Source of the DNA: Rhizobium sp. BK313
GTDB lineage: Bacteria > Pseudomonadota > Alphaproteobacteria > Rhizobiales > Rhizobiaceae
DNA: 64,000 bases
Reading direction: 5' to 3'
NCBI RefSeq assembly: GCF_014193655.1
Contig: NZ_JACHZQ010000005.1
Span: 62,001-126,000 of the forward strand
The number at the start of each line of letters is the position of its first letter. The first letter of the stretch is position 1. Shown piece after piece: positions 1-9,096 of the stretch. A program made the translations under genes and the position numbers. Under the pieces are notes generated by a model that made no database searches, was not told where the DNA came from, and saw only the letters and a list, made by a program, of their open reading frames with translations.

Positions 1-1046
1 TGACTAAGCCCGCCCCCCGCAAGAAAGCCCCGAACGCGAGGGCAACCAACAACACGGAAAGGCCCGTCGCGCCGCCGCCGGAGAAGAGACGGCCGGAAAT
101 GCGCGTGCGCCCGACCGGCCCCATCGTGCCCTCCTCCAATATCCAAGGCAATGCGCTGATCGTCGTCATCGCCATCATGGCTTTCCTGGCCTGCCTGACG
201 CTCGGCGCCGTCAGCATGGTGCGTTCGACAGCGGCAAGCTGGGAAAGCCAGATTTCCCGCGAGATCACCATCCAGATCAAGCCGGACGACAATCTCGACA
301 TGGACAAGGCGCTTGCCAGCGCCCGCGACATCGCGCTCAGTTTCGTCGGCACCAAAAGCGGCCAGATCGTCGACGAGGCGGCGACGGCTCGCCTGCTCGA
401 ACCCTGGCTCGGCGCCGGCCTCGACCTCAAGGAGCTGCCCGTTCCGCGCCTGGTGATCGTCACCATCGACGAGACGCATCCCCCCGATTTCGACGCGATG
501 CGCAACCTCCTCAAGGATCAGATTCCGCAGGCAAGTCTGGATGACCACCGCACCTGGGTCGATCGGCTCGTCTCGATGGCGCACACCACCGTTCTCATCG
601 GCACCGGCGTCCTGCTGCTGGTCTTTACCGCCATGGTGCTGACAGTGGTTTTCGCGACGCGCGGCGCGCTATCCGGCAACCGCCACATCGTCGAAGTGCT
701 GCACTTCGTCGGCGCCGAGAGCACTTTCGTCGCCACGGAATTCCAGAAGCATTTCCTGAAGATCAGCCTGAAGGGCTCGGCCGCCGGCAGTGCGCTCGCT
801 GCCCTGTTCTTCGCCAGCGCCGGCTTTCTGCAAAGCCGCACGATCGCAACGCCGCAGACCGATCAGGCGACGGCTCTGTTCGGCACATTCTCGGTCGGTG
901 CGCTCGGCTATCTCGGCATTCTCGCCACCATGATCATCATCGCCCTGCTCACCACGATCACGGCGCGTTTCACCGTCATGCGCACCATCTACGAGATCGA
1001 TTTGATCCGCTCCGACCCGGGGAGGACCGAAAGTGTGCAGAACTGA
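1..1046 (+). CDS. ftsX: Cell-division ABC transporter permease FtsX (5' end cut by one base)
   Basis: FtsX is the membrane subunit of the FtsEX complex, which couples septal ring assembly to peptidoglycan hydrolase activation at the inner membrane. The frame is open from the window edge. The first bases read TGACTAAG, so the real ATG very probably begins one base before the window, and that ATGA would also hold the stop of an upstream ftsE. This gives about 348 residues: a Pro/Lys/Arg-rich cytoplasmic N-terminus, one membrane segment near residues 51-73, a periplasmic domain of about 120 residues, then three more membrane segments (near 197-223, 260-279 and 301-325). That is the FtsX plan. 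The internal ATG at 99 is less likely as the start because the coding-like frame continues upstream of it. The FtsX fold is clear; the exact start is inferred. Confidence 0.85.
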   Translation, partial: TKPAPRKKAPNARATNNTERPVAPPPEKRRPEMRVRPTGPIVPSSNIQGNALIVVIAIMAFLACLTLGAVSMVRSTAASWESQISREITIQIKPDDNLDMDKALASARDIALSFVGTKSGQIVDEAATARLLEPWLGAGLDLKELPVPRLVIVTIDETHPPDFDAMRNLLKDQIPQASLDDHRTWVDRLVSMAHTTVLIGTGVLLLVFTAMVLTVVFATRGALSGNRHIVEVLHFVGAESTFVATEFQKHFLKISLKGSAAGSALAALFFASAGFLQSRTIATPQTDQATALFGTFSVGALGYLGILATMIIIALLTTITARFTVMRTIYEIDLIRSDPGRTESVQN

Positions 1047-1115
1047 CGCTACGGCAACGATTTTTTACGATCTGATGGCCCGTTCCTTGCCGCAATTTGC
1101 GGATAATAACGAATC

Positions 1116-1838
1116 ATGAGCATGGACCTGACGACTCGCAAAACCGTGAGTTCGCAGACACTGAGGGAGCGATCCCGCAGCGACAGGCCTGTGCGGCGCA
1201 GTCTTTTCCGTCGCTTCCTGCGCTGGGGCGGCTTCGGCTTTATCATCCTCGTCGCCATCGTTTTCGGCGGCTTCCTGCATTTCGCCGATTCGATCACCAC
1301 GCTGAGGCCACCACCGGAACCGAAGGCGGATGCTATCATCGTGCTCACCGGCGGCTATCAGCGCATCGACCAGGCCGTGGAACTGCTGCGCACCGGCGCC
1401 GGCAACCGGTTGTTGATCTCGGGCGCGCACCCGACCACCACGCCGTCACAAATCCGCAAGCTGACCCAAAGCCCCGTCAGCCTCTTCAATTGCTGCGTCG
1501 ATATCGGTTATGACGCAATCGACACCATCGGCAACGCCCGTGAGGCGGCGAAATGGATCCACGCCAAGGGCTACAAGAGCATATTGGTGGTGACCAACAA
1601 CTATCACATGCCACGCAGCCTGGCTGAGCTGAAATATGTCGATCCGGCCACGGATTTCATTCCCTATCCGGTGGTCAATTCCGATCTCAAGACCAAGAAC
1701 TGGTTCACCGATCCCAATGCGCTGCGCACCATGGTCTCCGAGTATGCCAAGGTTCTTCTCGCCGGCGCCCGCAATCTCACGGGCCTGGGACGCCCGCTCG
1801 GCCTGCGCTCTCGCGAGCCGGGCGATGATCCGGGTTGA
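1116..1838 (+). CDS. YdcF/ElyC-like DUF218 membrane protein
   Basis: This 240-residue protein has a basic N-terminus, one membrane anchor near residues 38-56 and a DUF218 domain. The domain starts with the family signature AIIVLTGGYQRIDQAVELL and continues with an LLISGAHP strand. DUF218 proteins such as SanA, ElyC and YdcF are envelope proteins of poorly defined biochemistry, linked to cell-envelope integrity. The gene follows ftsX by about 70 bases and precedes an acyltransferase on the same strand, so it may be co-transcribed in an envelope-related group. The start is ATG-AGC-ATG at 1116; the second ATG two codons later is equally possible. Family assignment is firm, function is not. Confidence 0.8.
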   Translation: MSMDLTTRKTVSSQTLRERSRSDRPVRRSLFRRFLRWGGFGFIILVAIVFGGFLHFADSITTLRPPPEPKADAIIVLTGGYQRIDQAVELLRTGAGNRLLISGAHPTTTPSQIRKLTQSPVSLFNCCVDIGYDAIDTIGNAREAAKWIHAKGYKSILVVTNNYHMPRSLAELKYVDPATDFIPYPVVNSDLKTKNWFTDPNALRTMVSEYAKVLLAGARNLTGLGRPLGLRSREPGDDPG

Positions 1839-1936
1839 GATATCAGACGGCACGCGGACCGACTTTTTATTGACAGCGTAACCGTGTAGGCAAAGCTTCG
1901 GATGCCGGCGCAATCCGGCGTGTTGGGAAAGCCTTG

Positions 1937-2737
1937 ATGATTACCTTGCGTTCGATCCTGTTCAATACGACCTTTTATGCCAACCTGATCATTCGCATGA
2001 TCGTGCTCTCACCGATCTATTTCCTGATGCCGCGCAAAGCCGGCTATGCGATCCCCAAGGCCTGGGCGAAATCCAGCGTCTGGCTGATGAAGAAAATCGT
2101 CGGCACCACTTTCGAAATCGAGGGCCTGGAGAATATCCCCCCCGGCAGCTACATCTTTGCCCCGAAGCATCAATCCTTCTGGGATACGTTCGCGCTGCTG
2201 CCCTATCTCGATGATCCCGTCTACATCCTCAAGCGGGAGTTGATGTGGATTCCGCTGTTCGGCTGGTATGCGAAGAAACAGCGCATGATCCCGGTCGACC
2301 GCAGCGCTCGCGGCAAGGTCATGTTTGACGTGCTGAAGCGCACGCGGGAAGAGCTTTCCACCGGCCGCCAGTTGATCATCTATCCCGAGGGTACCCGCCG
2401 TCCGCCGGGCGCCGAGCCGGTCTACAAATACGGCATCGCCCGTATGTATCGCGATCTGAACATTCCGGTCGTTGCAGTAGCCATGCATCCCGGGCTATTC
2501 TGGCCGCGCCGCACCTTCCGTAAATATCCCGGCCATTTCAAAGTGCGCATCCTGCCGCCGATCCCGCCGGGCATGGATCCGGATGCCTTCTTCGCGCGAT
2601 TGATGGAGGAAACGGAAAAGGCAAGCGACGAATTGCTGGTCGAAACCATCGCCAACAATCCGCATCTGCCTGTCCCGCCTACGGCGGCCCAGCGCTTGGC
2701 GGAGATCGCGAAGGCGAAGGTGGCGGCCGCGGTTTAA
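1937..2737 (+). CDS. plsC: 1-acyl-sn-glycerol-3-phosphate acyltransferase (PlsC family)
   Basis: The product acylates lysophosphatidic acid to phosphatidic acid in membrane phospholipid synthesis. It has 266 residues with a hydrophobic N-terminal segment (about residues 10-32). The catalytic block is KHQSFWDTF, giving the H-x4-D pair at residues 78 and 83. The substrate-binding block YPEGTRRPPG carries EGTR near 151-154. TTG-ATG stands at 1934-1939; I chose the ATG at 1937, with GGGAAAG about 6 bases upstream. The 3' end overlaps the convergent ChaC gene by 4 bases. A role as the main PlsC or as a paralogue for a specialised lipid cannot be separated from sequence. Confidence 0.85.
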   Translation: MITLRSILFNTTFYANLIIRMIVLSPIYFLMPRKAGYAIPKAWAKSSVWLMKKIVGTTFEIEGLENIPPGSYIFAPKHQSFWDTFALLPYLDDPVYILKRELMWIPLFGWYAKKQRMIPVDRSARGKVMFDVLKRTREELSTGRQLIIYPEGTRRPPGAEPVYKYGIARMYRDLNIPVVAVAMHPGLFWPRRTFRKYPGHFKVRILPPIPPGMDPDAFFARLMEETEKASDELLVETIANNPHLPVPPTAAQRLAEIAKAKVAAAV

Positions 2738-3267
2738 GAGGCTTCCCGCATCCGCTCGATCTCGCCCGCCACCAGCTCAAGCCATTGATCGCGAATGCCC
2801 ATCTCGCGCAAATGCGCCAGCGTGTTGAAGACATAGGCATCGTTCGGTCCTGATTGGCCGACGGAGGATTCGACGATATGCGCAGCCTCCATGGCGTCGA
2901 GCGCTCCGGCATATTGCTGGTGGCTGCGGTCGACAATATAGGCAACAGCGGTCACCCGCCGGCCATCCGCGAGGCGAATCGGCAGCGTCTTTTCCAGATA
3001 GACGTTGGTGACCAGCTCTCGCTCGCGCAGATAGGCCAGCACCTCGTCCCGCTCGTCGGCGGATATGCTGAATGCCATGCCGCGGCAGGAGCCGCCGCGA
3101 TCGAGGCCAAGCACCAAGCCGGGGCTTGCCTCCGTGCCGCGGTGAACCCAGGAATGGACGCAAAGGGAGCGGCGATAGCCGAAAATCAGCGCCTCTGCTT
3201 TTTCGACATAGCTAAACCCCGGATTCCACATAAGCGATCCGTAGCCAAACACCCAAAATTCGTCCAT
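2734..3267 (-). CDS. chaC: Gamma-glutamylcyclotransferase, ChaC family
   Basis: ChaC-type enzymes cleave the gamma-glutamyl bond of glutathione to give 5-oxoproline and Cys-Gly. The N-terminus carries the glycine-rich signature WVFGYGSLMWNPGF, which forms the 5-oxoproline-binding cavity, and the HRGTEASPGLVLGLDRGG block typical of ChaC follows. The protein is 177 residues from the ATG at 3267; a TTG 36 bases further upstream would add 12 residues not seen in the family. It is convergent with plsC and divergent from the DUF2125 gene, with about 50 bases between the starts. Confidence 0.8.
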   Translation of the reverse strand: MDEFWVFGYGSLMWNPGFSYVEKAEALIFGYRRSLCVHSWVHRGTEASPGLVLGLDRGGSCRGMAFSISADERDEVLAYLRERELVTNVYLEKTLPIRLADGRRVTAVAYIVDRSHQQYAGALDAMEAAHIVESSVGQSGPNDAYVFNTLAHLREMGIRDQWLELVAGEIERMREAS

Positions 3268-3318
3268 ATCCAACGCCAAATCATTGTGAACACATCGGTT
3301 CAACCATTGGAGAACAAC

Positions 3319-4332
3319 ATGGCAGCGTCAAGCCAGAGCTTGGGGTCCGGCAGAGGCAAACGCATGTGGCTCATCGGGCTGGGCCTGATCGTGATCCTCG
3401 CCGGGCTTTACACCGGCGGTTGGTTTTATGCGACAACGACGGTGAAGGCGACCGTGCTGAAGGCGCTCGGCCAGCAGAACACCGCCGGTATCTCGGGCGA
3501 ATGCACCGACATGGCCTTCAGCGGCTTTCCCTTCTCCATCGGCCTCTCCTGCGCCAAGGTGACGGTCGACGATCATGTGAAGGGCGTTTCCGCCTCTTTT
3601 GACAATCTCAATGCCTCAGCGCCTGTCTATCAGCCGAACCATATCGGATGGAACCTGAAGTCGCCGGCGGAATTCCGCACCGCCCAGGGCCTGACGGTGT
3701 CGGCCGAATGGACCGACCTACAATCGAACCTCGTCGCCAAGGGCCGCGGCATCGCGCAGAGTGAGACCGTCATCAATGGGCTGAAGGCCAGCATCCTCTC
3801 CTCCTTCACCGGCCAGAGCGCCGATGTGACCGCCGCTCGCACCGAGATGCGCGCGCGCCAGAACGGCGACGATCTGGAGCTTGCGATCGGCATCGAAAAT
3901 GCCAATGCAGTAATCAAGGATTTTCCGCAGACGCTGCCGACGGCATCGACAAGTGCCGATATCACCTTGACCGGCAAGGCCGGCTTGCTCGACGGGAGTG
4001 ACGGACACGGCCTTTATGGCGCGGCCGGCGTTCTCCGTCAGGTGGTGATCGATATCGGCGACGGCCGGGTCATGACCCTTTCCGGCCCCTTCAATTTCGA
4101 CGATCAGGGCTTTTTGTCCGGCCAGTTCAAACTGGAGATCAATCAGATCGGGCCATGGGGCGACAGCCTGAAAGCAACGATCCCCGCGGCAAAAAACATG
4201 ATCGAAACGGCCGCAAAGCTCCTGAAGTCGCTCGCGGCCGGCGGCGATAAAGTCTCCGTCGATCTCACCGCCGATCGTGGACGCCTATCCCTGAGCGGCT
4301 TCATCCCCCTCGGGAAAATTCCACCGATCTGA
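3319..4332 (+). CDS. DUF2125 domain protein, membrane-anchored, probably periplasmic
   Basis: The product has 337 residues: an N-terminal basic stretch, a single membrane segment around residues 16-36, and a long exported region matching the DUF2125 family of alphaproteobacteria. The frame is open far upstream (from 2854), but that stretch is antisense to chaC. The ATG at 3319, just before MAASSQSLGSG, is the sensible start, with GGAGAAC about 7 bases upstream. Two cysteines lie early in the exported part. The function of the family is unknown; repeated beta-strand-like segments suggest an envelope structural or lipid-related role, which is only an inference. Confidence 0.75.
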   Translation: MAASSQSLGSGRGKRMWLIGLGLIVILAGLYTGGWFYATTTVKATVLKALGQQNTAGISGECTDMAFSGFPFSIGLSCAKVTVDDHVKGVSASFDNLNASAPVYQPNHIGWNLKSPAEFRTAQGLTVSAEWTDLQSNLVAKGRGIAQSETVINGLKASILSSFTGQSADVTAARTEMRARQNGDDLELAIGIENANAVIKDFPQTLPTASTSADITLTGKAGLLDGSDGHGLYGAAGVLRQVVIDIGDGRVMTLSGPFNFDDQGFLSGQFKLEINQIGPWGDSLKATIPAAKNMIETAAKLLKSLAAGGDKVSVDLTADRGRLSLSGFIPLGKIPPI

Positions 4333-4352
4333 GCCACCGGAACCACACGGTT

Positions 4353-4769
4353 CTAGGCGATCGTCTTGAGGAAAAATACTTCGGGCGTCGGCTGAATGCT
4401 CAGGAAGTCGATTTTGCCGGCCTCGCAAAAACCGTTTCGCTTATGCCAGGCTTGGGGTTCGATCTCACCGAGCTCGCTCGATGTCATAAGCAGACGGGCC
4501 CTCTCACCGATCATGGCGTTTTCCCATTCGTGAAACAACGCGGTACCAACACCAGAACGCCGGTGCTCCGGCAGCACACGAATCATCTCCATGTAGGGAA
4601 TCTTGCCCCAGAAACGGCTGAACCGAAGAAAACCGATCAGCTCGACGTTTAGTTCAGCAACCAGATACTCGCCGGACTCAATGGACTGCTTGATCCATTG
4701 CCGGCCTACGCAGTCGTCATGGCTGATAAGCCAGGGGAAGTCCTCGGAGCGTCCATGCCTGATGATCAT
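4353..4769 (-). CDS. GNAT-family N-acetyltransferase
   Basis: This 138-residue single-domain protein shows the acetyl-CoA binding motif A: VLPEHRRSGVGTALFHEWE, with the R-x2-G-x-G/A core. It also has the C-terminal WHKRNGFCEAGKIDFL block, where GNATs pack the substrate. The substrate is unknown; it could acetylate a small amine or a protein N-terminus. It lies immediately downstream of the tyrC gene on the same strand (27 bases), so it may be read from the hisC-tyrC transcript, although nothing links it functionally to tyrosine synthesis. Confidence 0.8.
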   Translation of the reverse strand: MIIRHGRSEDFPWLISHDDCVGRQWIKQSIESGEYLVAELNVELIGFLRFSRFWGKIPYMEMIRVLPEHRRSGVGTALFHEWENAMIGERARLLMTSSELGEIEPQAWHKRNGFCEAGKIDFLSIQPTPEVFFLKTIA

Positions 4770-4795
4770 GACCGCTCCTCTTTCTGCTTGAATAC

Positions 4796-5725
4796 CTACT
4801 TCTTCACATCCAGTGCGTGGCGGCCAAAGTCCGGAGCGTCGACATCCTGGCCCGCTTCGACGATCGAGCGGCGGATGGCGCGGGTGCGGGTGAAGAGTTC
4901 GAAGATCTTGTCGCCCTCACCCCAGCGGATGGCCCGCTGCAAATAGGCAAGGTCTTCCGAGAAACGCGCCAGCATTTCCAGAATGGCATCGCGATTGTGC
5001 AGGCAGACGTCGCGCCACATGGTTGGGTCCGAAGCTGCGAGACGGGTGAAGTCGCGGAAGCCGGAGGCGGAATATTTGATCACTTCCGATTCCGTCACCG
5101 TCTCCAGATCATCAGCCGTGCCGACAATGTTGTAGGCGATGAGATGCGGCAGATGCGAGACAATCGCCAGCACCTTGTCGTGATGAGCGGCATCCATTTC
5201 GTCAACGCGCGAACCGAGGCTTTCCCAGAAATGGCGAAGCCTCTTGATTGCCTGTTCATCCGTGCCGGGGATCGGCGTGAAGATGCACCAGCGGCCCTCG
5301 AATAGCCCGGCAAAACCGGCGTCAGGCCCGGACTTTTCTGTGCCTGCAATGGGATGGCCGGGAATGAAATGCACGTTGTCGGGCATGTACGGCTGCATCT
5401 GTGCGATGACGGAAGCCTTGGTAGAGCCGACATCGGTGACGATGGCGCCGGGCTTCAGATGTGCGGAGATTTCCGCGGCAACACTTCCAGACGCACCAAC
5501 GGGCACGGAGACGACGACGAGGTCGGCGTCCTTGACGGCGTCGGCTGACGACGGCGTATAGCGGTCGCCAAGCTTGAGCTCCTCGGCGCGCTTCAACGTT
5601 TCTGCGCTGCGCGTCGAGATCACCACGTCCTTGGCAAGGCCGAGCCGCTTGATATCATGGGCGATCGACGAACCGATCAGCCCGATGCCGATCAGCGCGA
5701 TGCGGTCGAACTGAACACTGCTCAT
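4796..5725 (-). CDS. tyrC: Prephenate/arogenate dehydrogenase (tyrosine biosynthesis)
   Basis: This 309-residue NAD-dependent dehydrogenase oxidatively decarboxylates prephenate or arogenate in tyrosine synthesis. The N-terminal Rossmann motif is ALIGIGLIGSSIAHDI (residues 10-25). The family blocks VVVSVPVG, DVGSTKASV, GHPIAGTEKSGP and a C-terminal helical dimerisation domain ending in RRSIVEAGQDVDAPDF follow. Its ATG at 5725 overlaps the stop of hisC as ATGA, indicating translational coupling. The open frame runs further upstream but inside hisC, so I reject that extension. Specificity for prephenate versus arogenate cannot be read here. Confidence 0.9.
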   Translation of the reverse strand: MSSVQFDRIALIGIGLIGSSIAHDIKRLGLAKDVVISTRSAETLKRAEELKLGDRYTPSSADAVKDADLVVVSVPVGASGSVAAEISAHLKPGAIVTDVGSTKASVIAQMQPYMPDNVHFIPGHPIAGTEKSGPDAGFAGLFEGRWCIFTPIPGTDEQAIKRLRHFWESLGSRVDEMDAAHHDKVLAIVSHLPHLIAYNIVGTADDLETVTESEVIKYSASGFRDFTRLAASDPTMWRDVCLHNRDAILEMLARFSEDLAYLQRAIRWGEGDKIFELFTRTRAIRRSIVEAGQDVDAPDFGRHALDVKK

Positions 5726-6831
5726 GCCTTGCGTCCCATAAATTCGGTCAGTGTGTCGATGACACCCAGATTGGCTTCTTCCGTACCGATGCTCATGCGC
5801 AGCGAATTCGGGAAGCCGTAAGCACGCACTGCGCGCAGGATATAGCCGCGGCTGGTCAGGAAATCGTCGGCATCGGCGGCGCGCTTGCCCTCGGTATCGG
5901 GGAAGTGGACGAGCACGAAGTTGGTGACCGAGGGCGTCACCTCGAGGCCGATCGATTCGAGAGCCTTCGTCACCTTCTCGATCCACAGCGTATTGTGCGC
6001 AACCGCATGTGCAATGAAGGCCTGGTCGCGCATCGCGGCGGCACCAGCGGCAATGGCGGCGCCATTCATGTTGAACGGCATGCGGACACGGCTCAGCGCA
6101 TCGACGATATCGACCGGCCCGTACATCCAGCCGACACGCAGCGCTGCCAGCCCGTAGATCTTCGAGAAGGTGCGGGTCATGACGACATTGGGGTTGGCGG
6201 ATACGAGTTCGAGGCCCGCCTCATAGTCGTTGCGGCGAACATATTCGGCATAGGCTGCGTCGAGCACGAGGATAACATGCTTCGGCAAGCCCGCCTGCAG
6301 ACGGCGGATTTCGCTGACCGGCACATAGGTGCCTGTCGGATTGGCCGGATTGGCGATGAAGACGATCTTGGTCTTGTCGGTAACGGCGGCGAGGATCGCG
6401 TCGACATCGACGGTGCAATCCTTCTCCTTCACCGTGATCGGCGTCGCGCCGGCGCCCATGATCTGGATCTTGTAGATCAGGAAGCCATGCTCGGTGACGA
6501 TGCCTTCATCGCCGGCGCCGAGATAGACATGGCAGAGCAGAGCGAGCAGCTCATCGGAGCCGTTGCCGCAGAGGATATTGGCGGTATTCAGGCCATGGAC
6601 GTCGGCGATCGCCTGGCGCAGCTCCTTGGCCTGCCCGTCCGGATAGCGTTCCAAGTGCTCGCCAGCAGCGCGGAAGGCCTCCATGGCCTTAGGGCTCGCG
6701 CCGAACGGCGTCTCGTTCGAGGAGAGCTTGAACACCCGCGCCACACCCGGCGCATGTTCCTTGCCCGGCACATAGGCGGCGATATCGAGAATGCCGGGGC
6801 GCGGGACAGGCTTGCTCATTTCCATGCTCAT
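5722..6831 (-). CDS. hisC: Histidinol-phosphate aminotransferase
   Basis: A 369-residue class-II-like fold-type I PLP aminotransferase. Motifs seen: FKLSSNETPFG near the N-terminus, NILCGNGSDELL, the IANPANPTGTY loop, and the PLP-lysine region TRTFSKIYGLAALRVGW followed by RMPFNMN. In rhizobia these hisC/tyrB-type enzymes lie beside tyrC and may transaminate histidinol phosphate, prephenate or both. The 4-base overlap with tyrC supports a role in aromatic synthesis here. The annotation hisC is by family; aromatic aminotransferase activity is an alternative. Confidence 0.85.
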   Translation of the reverse strand: MSMEMSKPVPRPGILDIAAYVPGKEHAPGVARVFKLSSNETPFGASPKAMEAFRAAGEHLERYPDGQAKELRQAIADVHGLNTANILCGNGSDELLALLCHVYLGAGDEGIVTEHGFLIYKIQIMGAGATPITVKEKDCTVDVDAILAAVTDKTKIVFIANPANPTGTYVPVSEIRRLQAGLPKHVILVLDAAYAEYVRRNDYEAGLELVSANPNVVMTRTFSKIYGLAALRVGWMYGPVDIVDALSRVRMPFNMNGAAIAAGAAAMRDQAFIAHAVAHNTLWIEKVTKALESIGLEVTPSVTNFVLVHFPDTEGKRAADADDFLTSRGYILRAVRAYGFPNSLRMSIGTEEANLGVIDTLTEFMGRKA

Positions 6832-6933
6832 GGGATCGACCTTGGGAAGGGCCGGAAAATTCCGGCTTTAGACACCCCGTGGCATTAATGCGGATTGATG
6901 AATTTGTCGAGAGTTTGCCGGCCGGCAACAAGA

Positions 6934-7683
6934 TCATGCACCGTCGCGCGTCGTTGGTATGCCGCGCGGCGCCAGCACCGGCACGAAGACGCGGCGCGAG
7001 GCGCGGACGGCAACCGGCAGGCCCTGATAAAGCCGTTTCTGCGCCTCGACGATGATGACGCCGGAGAAAGCCGGCCAGAGAGTACGCCCGACCCGCTCGA
7101 AAGCACGTCTGAGACGCAAGACAGCGCGCAGCTTCGAGGGAGGAAAGAACAGCGCCTCGGCGGTCGCTCCCGGCGTGAAATTGGTCTCGCGCAGCAGCGA
7201 GGTGAGCTGCCCGCGCGAATAAGGCCGGCCGGAACCGAAGGGCGTGTGCTCCATGCGCGCCCACACACCTCTGCGGTTAGGCACGACGATGACAAGCCGG
7301 CCGCCAGGCGCCAGTACCCGCCAAAGCTCTTTCAGCGTCTCGCGCGGGCTCTCGGCGAATTCCAGCGAATGCACCATCAGCACCCGATCGATGGAGCTGT
7401 CCGGCAGCGGCAATTCCTCATCGAAGATCAGCGCTGTCGACGATACCGAATCCATCGGCCAATTCACGGCCCCCTGCCCCGCCGGCATGAAGGCGAAGGT
7501 GCGCTCGGTGTCGGCGCGAAAACGATCGAGATAGGGAACGGCATAGCCGAGGCCGACGAGACGCTCTTCCGGCAGCCGCGACCAGATCGAGGAAAGCGCC
7601 ATGGCGATAGACTGCTCCGCCAAGCGACCGAGCTCGGAATGATAGAATTGGCGGAGATCGACGATATCGGCGTGCATCGCCAT
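6934..7683 (-). CDS. Class I SAM-dependent methyltransferase
   Basis: The product has about 249 residues with a methyltransferase type-11 core: the SAM-binding strand near RLVGLGYAVPYLDRF, an acidic loop, the SIDRVLMVHSLEFAESP strand and the ELWRVLAPGGRLVIVVPNR block. The usual GxGxG of motif I is reduced to VGLGYAVP, which is common in this rhizobial branch. I placed the start at 7683 (MAMHADIV); 7677 (MHADIV) is as good, and the upstream extension to 7746 lacks coding character. It is divergent from gloB with about 83 bases between the starts, a frequent pairing in rhizobia. The substrate is unknown. Confidence 0.75.
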   Translation of the reverse strand: MAMHADIVDLRQFYHSELGRLAEQSIAMALSSIWSRLPEERLVGLGYAVPYLDRFRADTERTFAFMPAGQGAVNWPMDSVSSTALIFDEELPLPDSSIDRVLMVHSLEFAESPRETLKELWRVLAPGGRLVIVVPNRRGVWARMEHTPFGSGRPYSRGQLTSLLRETNFTPGATAEALFFPPSKLRAVLRLRRAFERVGRTLWPAFSGVIIVEAQKRLYQGLPVAVRASRRVFVPVLAPRGIPTTRDGA

Positions 7684-7766
7684 AAATGTTATCAGCCGCC
7701 CGTTGGACTTCAAGGCCGAACCGCCTACATTCCGATTCAACCGCATCGATGAGGACTATTTCGACC

Positions 7767-8537
7767 ATGAAACCCTTGGAATTAGAGGTATTTATCTGCC
7801 GCTCCGACAATTTTGGCGTGCTCGTCCATGACTCCGAGAGCGGATATACGGCGTCGATCGACGCCCCCGAGGCCGGGCCGATTCTGGCGGCCGCCAAGCG
7901 TCGCGGCTGGACGATCACCCACATCCTCACCACCCATCATCATACCGACCATGTCGAGGCCAATCTGACGCTGAAAGAGCAATACGGCTGCGAGATCATC
8001 GGTCCGATCAACGAGGCCGTCGCCATTCCCGGCCTGGACCGCGCCTTCGGCGATGGCGACAGCTTCGAGTTCGGCAGTCACACCGTCAACGTCATCGAGA
8101 CACCAGGCCATACGGCCGGCCATATCTGTTACCACTTCGTCGACGACAAGCTGCTTTTTGCCGCCGACACGCTCTTTGCGCTTGGCTGCGGCCGGCTGTT
8201 CGAACGGCCGGCGGCTGACATGTGGGCGTCGCTGCAGAAGCTTGCCGTGTTGCCGGACGAGACGGCCATCTATTTCGGCCATGAATATACGCTCTCCAAC
8301 GCCCGCTTCGCGCTGACGATCGATCCCGACAATGAAAGGCTGAAAGCCCGCGCTGCGGATATCGAGGCGCTAAGGGCCGAAGGCAAATTCACGATCCCGA
8401 CGACGCTCGCGCTGGAGAAGGAAACCAATCCCTTCCTGCGCGCCGCCGACCCGTCGATCCGCAGGCATCTGCTGATGGAAAGCCGCAGCAATGAGGAGGT
8501 CTTTGCCGAAATCCGCAAGCGCAAGGACAATTTCTGA
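7767..8537 (+). CDS. gloB: Hydroxyacylglutathione hydrolase (glyoxalase II)
   Basis: This enzyme hydrolyses S-lactoylglutathione to lactate and glutathione, completing methylglyoxal detoxification. The 256-residue protein has the metallo-beta-lactamase signature THHHTDH at residues 56-62, TPGHTAGHICY, the FAADTLFALGCGRLFE metal/active-site block and GHEYTLSN, all diagnostic of glyoxalase II. Start ATG at 7767; the frame extends upstream to 7686 without support. The stop overlaps the next start (TGATG), so the cupin gene is translationally coupled. Confidence 0.92.
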   Translation: MKPLELEVFICRSDNFGVLVHDSESGYTASIDAPEAGPILAAAKRRGWTITHILTTHHHTDHVEANLTLKEQYGCEIIGPINEAVAIPGLDRAFGDGDSFEFGSHTVNVIETPGHTAGHICYHFVDDKLLFAADTLFALGCGRLFERPAADMWASLQKLAVLPDETAIYFGHEYTLSNARFALTIDPDNERLKARAADIEALRAEGKFTIPTTLALEKETNPFLRAADPSIRRHLLMESRSNEEVFAEIRKRKDNF

Positions 8538-8962
8538 TGCAGCCGAAAGAGATCATCGAGGCGCTTTCCATGCAGCCGCATCCGGAAGGCGGTTGGTATG
8601 TGCAGACATTTCGCGACGAGCATGGCGGCGCACGCGGCCACTCGACCGCGATCTACTACCTGTTGCAAGCGGGCGAGCGCTCGCATTGGCACCGGGTGCG
8701 CGATGCCGCGGAGGTCTGGCACTATTATGCCGGTGCGCCGCTCGCGCTGCATCGCTCCGCCGACGGCAAAGTGAGCGAGACGATCGTCCTCGGCATCGAC
8801 CTCGCAAAAGGCGAACGTCCGCAGGCGATCATCCCCGCAGACTGGTGGCAGGCCGCCGAAAGCCTCGGCGATTTCACGCTCGTCGGCTGCACGGTCGCGC
8901 CAGGTTTCGAATTTTCCAGCTTCGAAATGGCAGCCCCAGGCTGGAAGCCTGCTTCGGCCTGA
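8537..8962 (+). CDS. DUF985 cupin-fold protein
   Basis: The protein has 141 residues and begins IIEALSMQPHPEGGWYVQTFRD, the signature of DUF985 cupins. It continues with STAIYYLLQAGERSHWHRV and EVWHYYAGAPL, where the histidines could form a metal site, and ends with the GCTVAPGFEFSSFEMA strand. The biochemical role is not established for the family. It shares one base with gloB and is probably co-translated with it, hinting at a link to glutathione or aldehyde metabolism, which is an inference from position only. Confidence 0.8.
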   Translation: MQPKEIIEALSMQPHPEGGWYVQTFRDEHGGARGHSTAIYYLLQAGERSHWHRVRDAAEVWHYYAGAPLALHRSADGKVSETIVLGIDLAKGERPQAIIPADWWQAAESLGDFTLVGCTVAPGFEFSSFEMAAPGWKPASA

Positions 8963-9096
8963 ACTTTTTACGATGGATTGATATCGCGTACGACCCAAGG
9001 TGGCTGCTTTGCACGCAGCCGTCTTGAAAAAGCTTCACGCTGCGTCAGCTTTACACGGGGAGAGAGAGAATTGATTCATTCGGAGGAGATTTTTTC

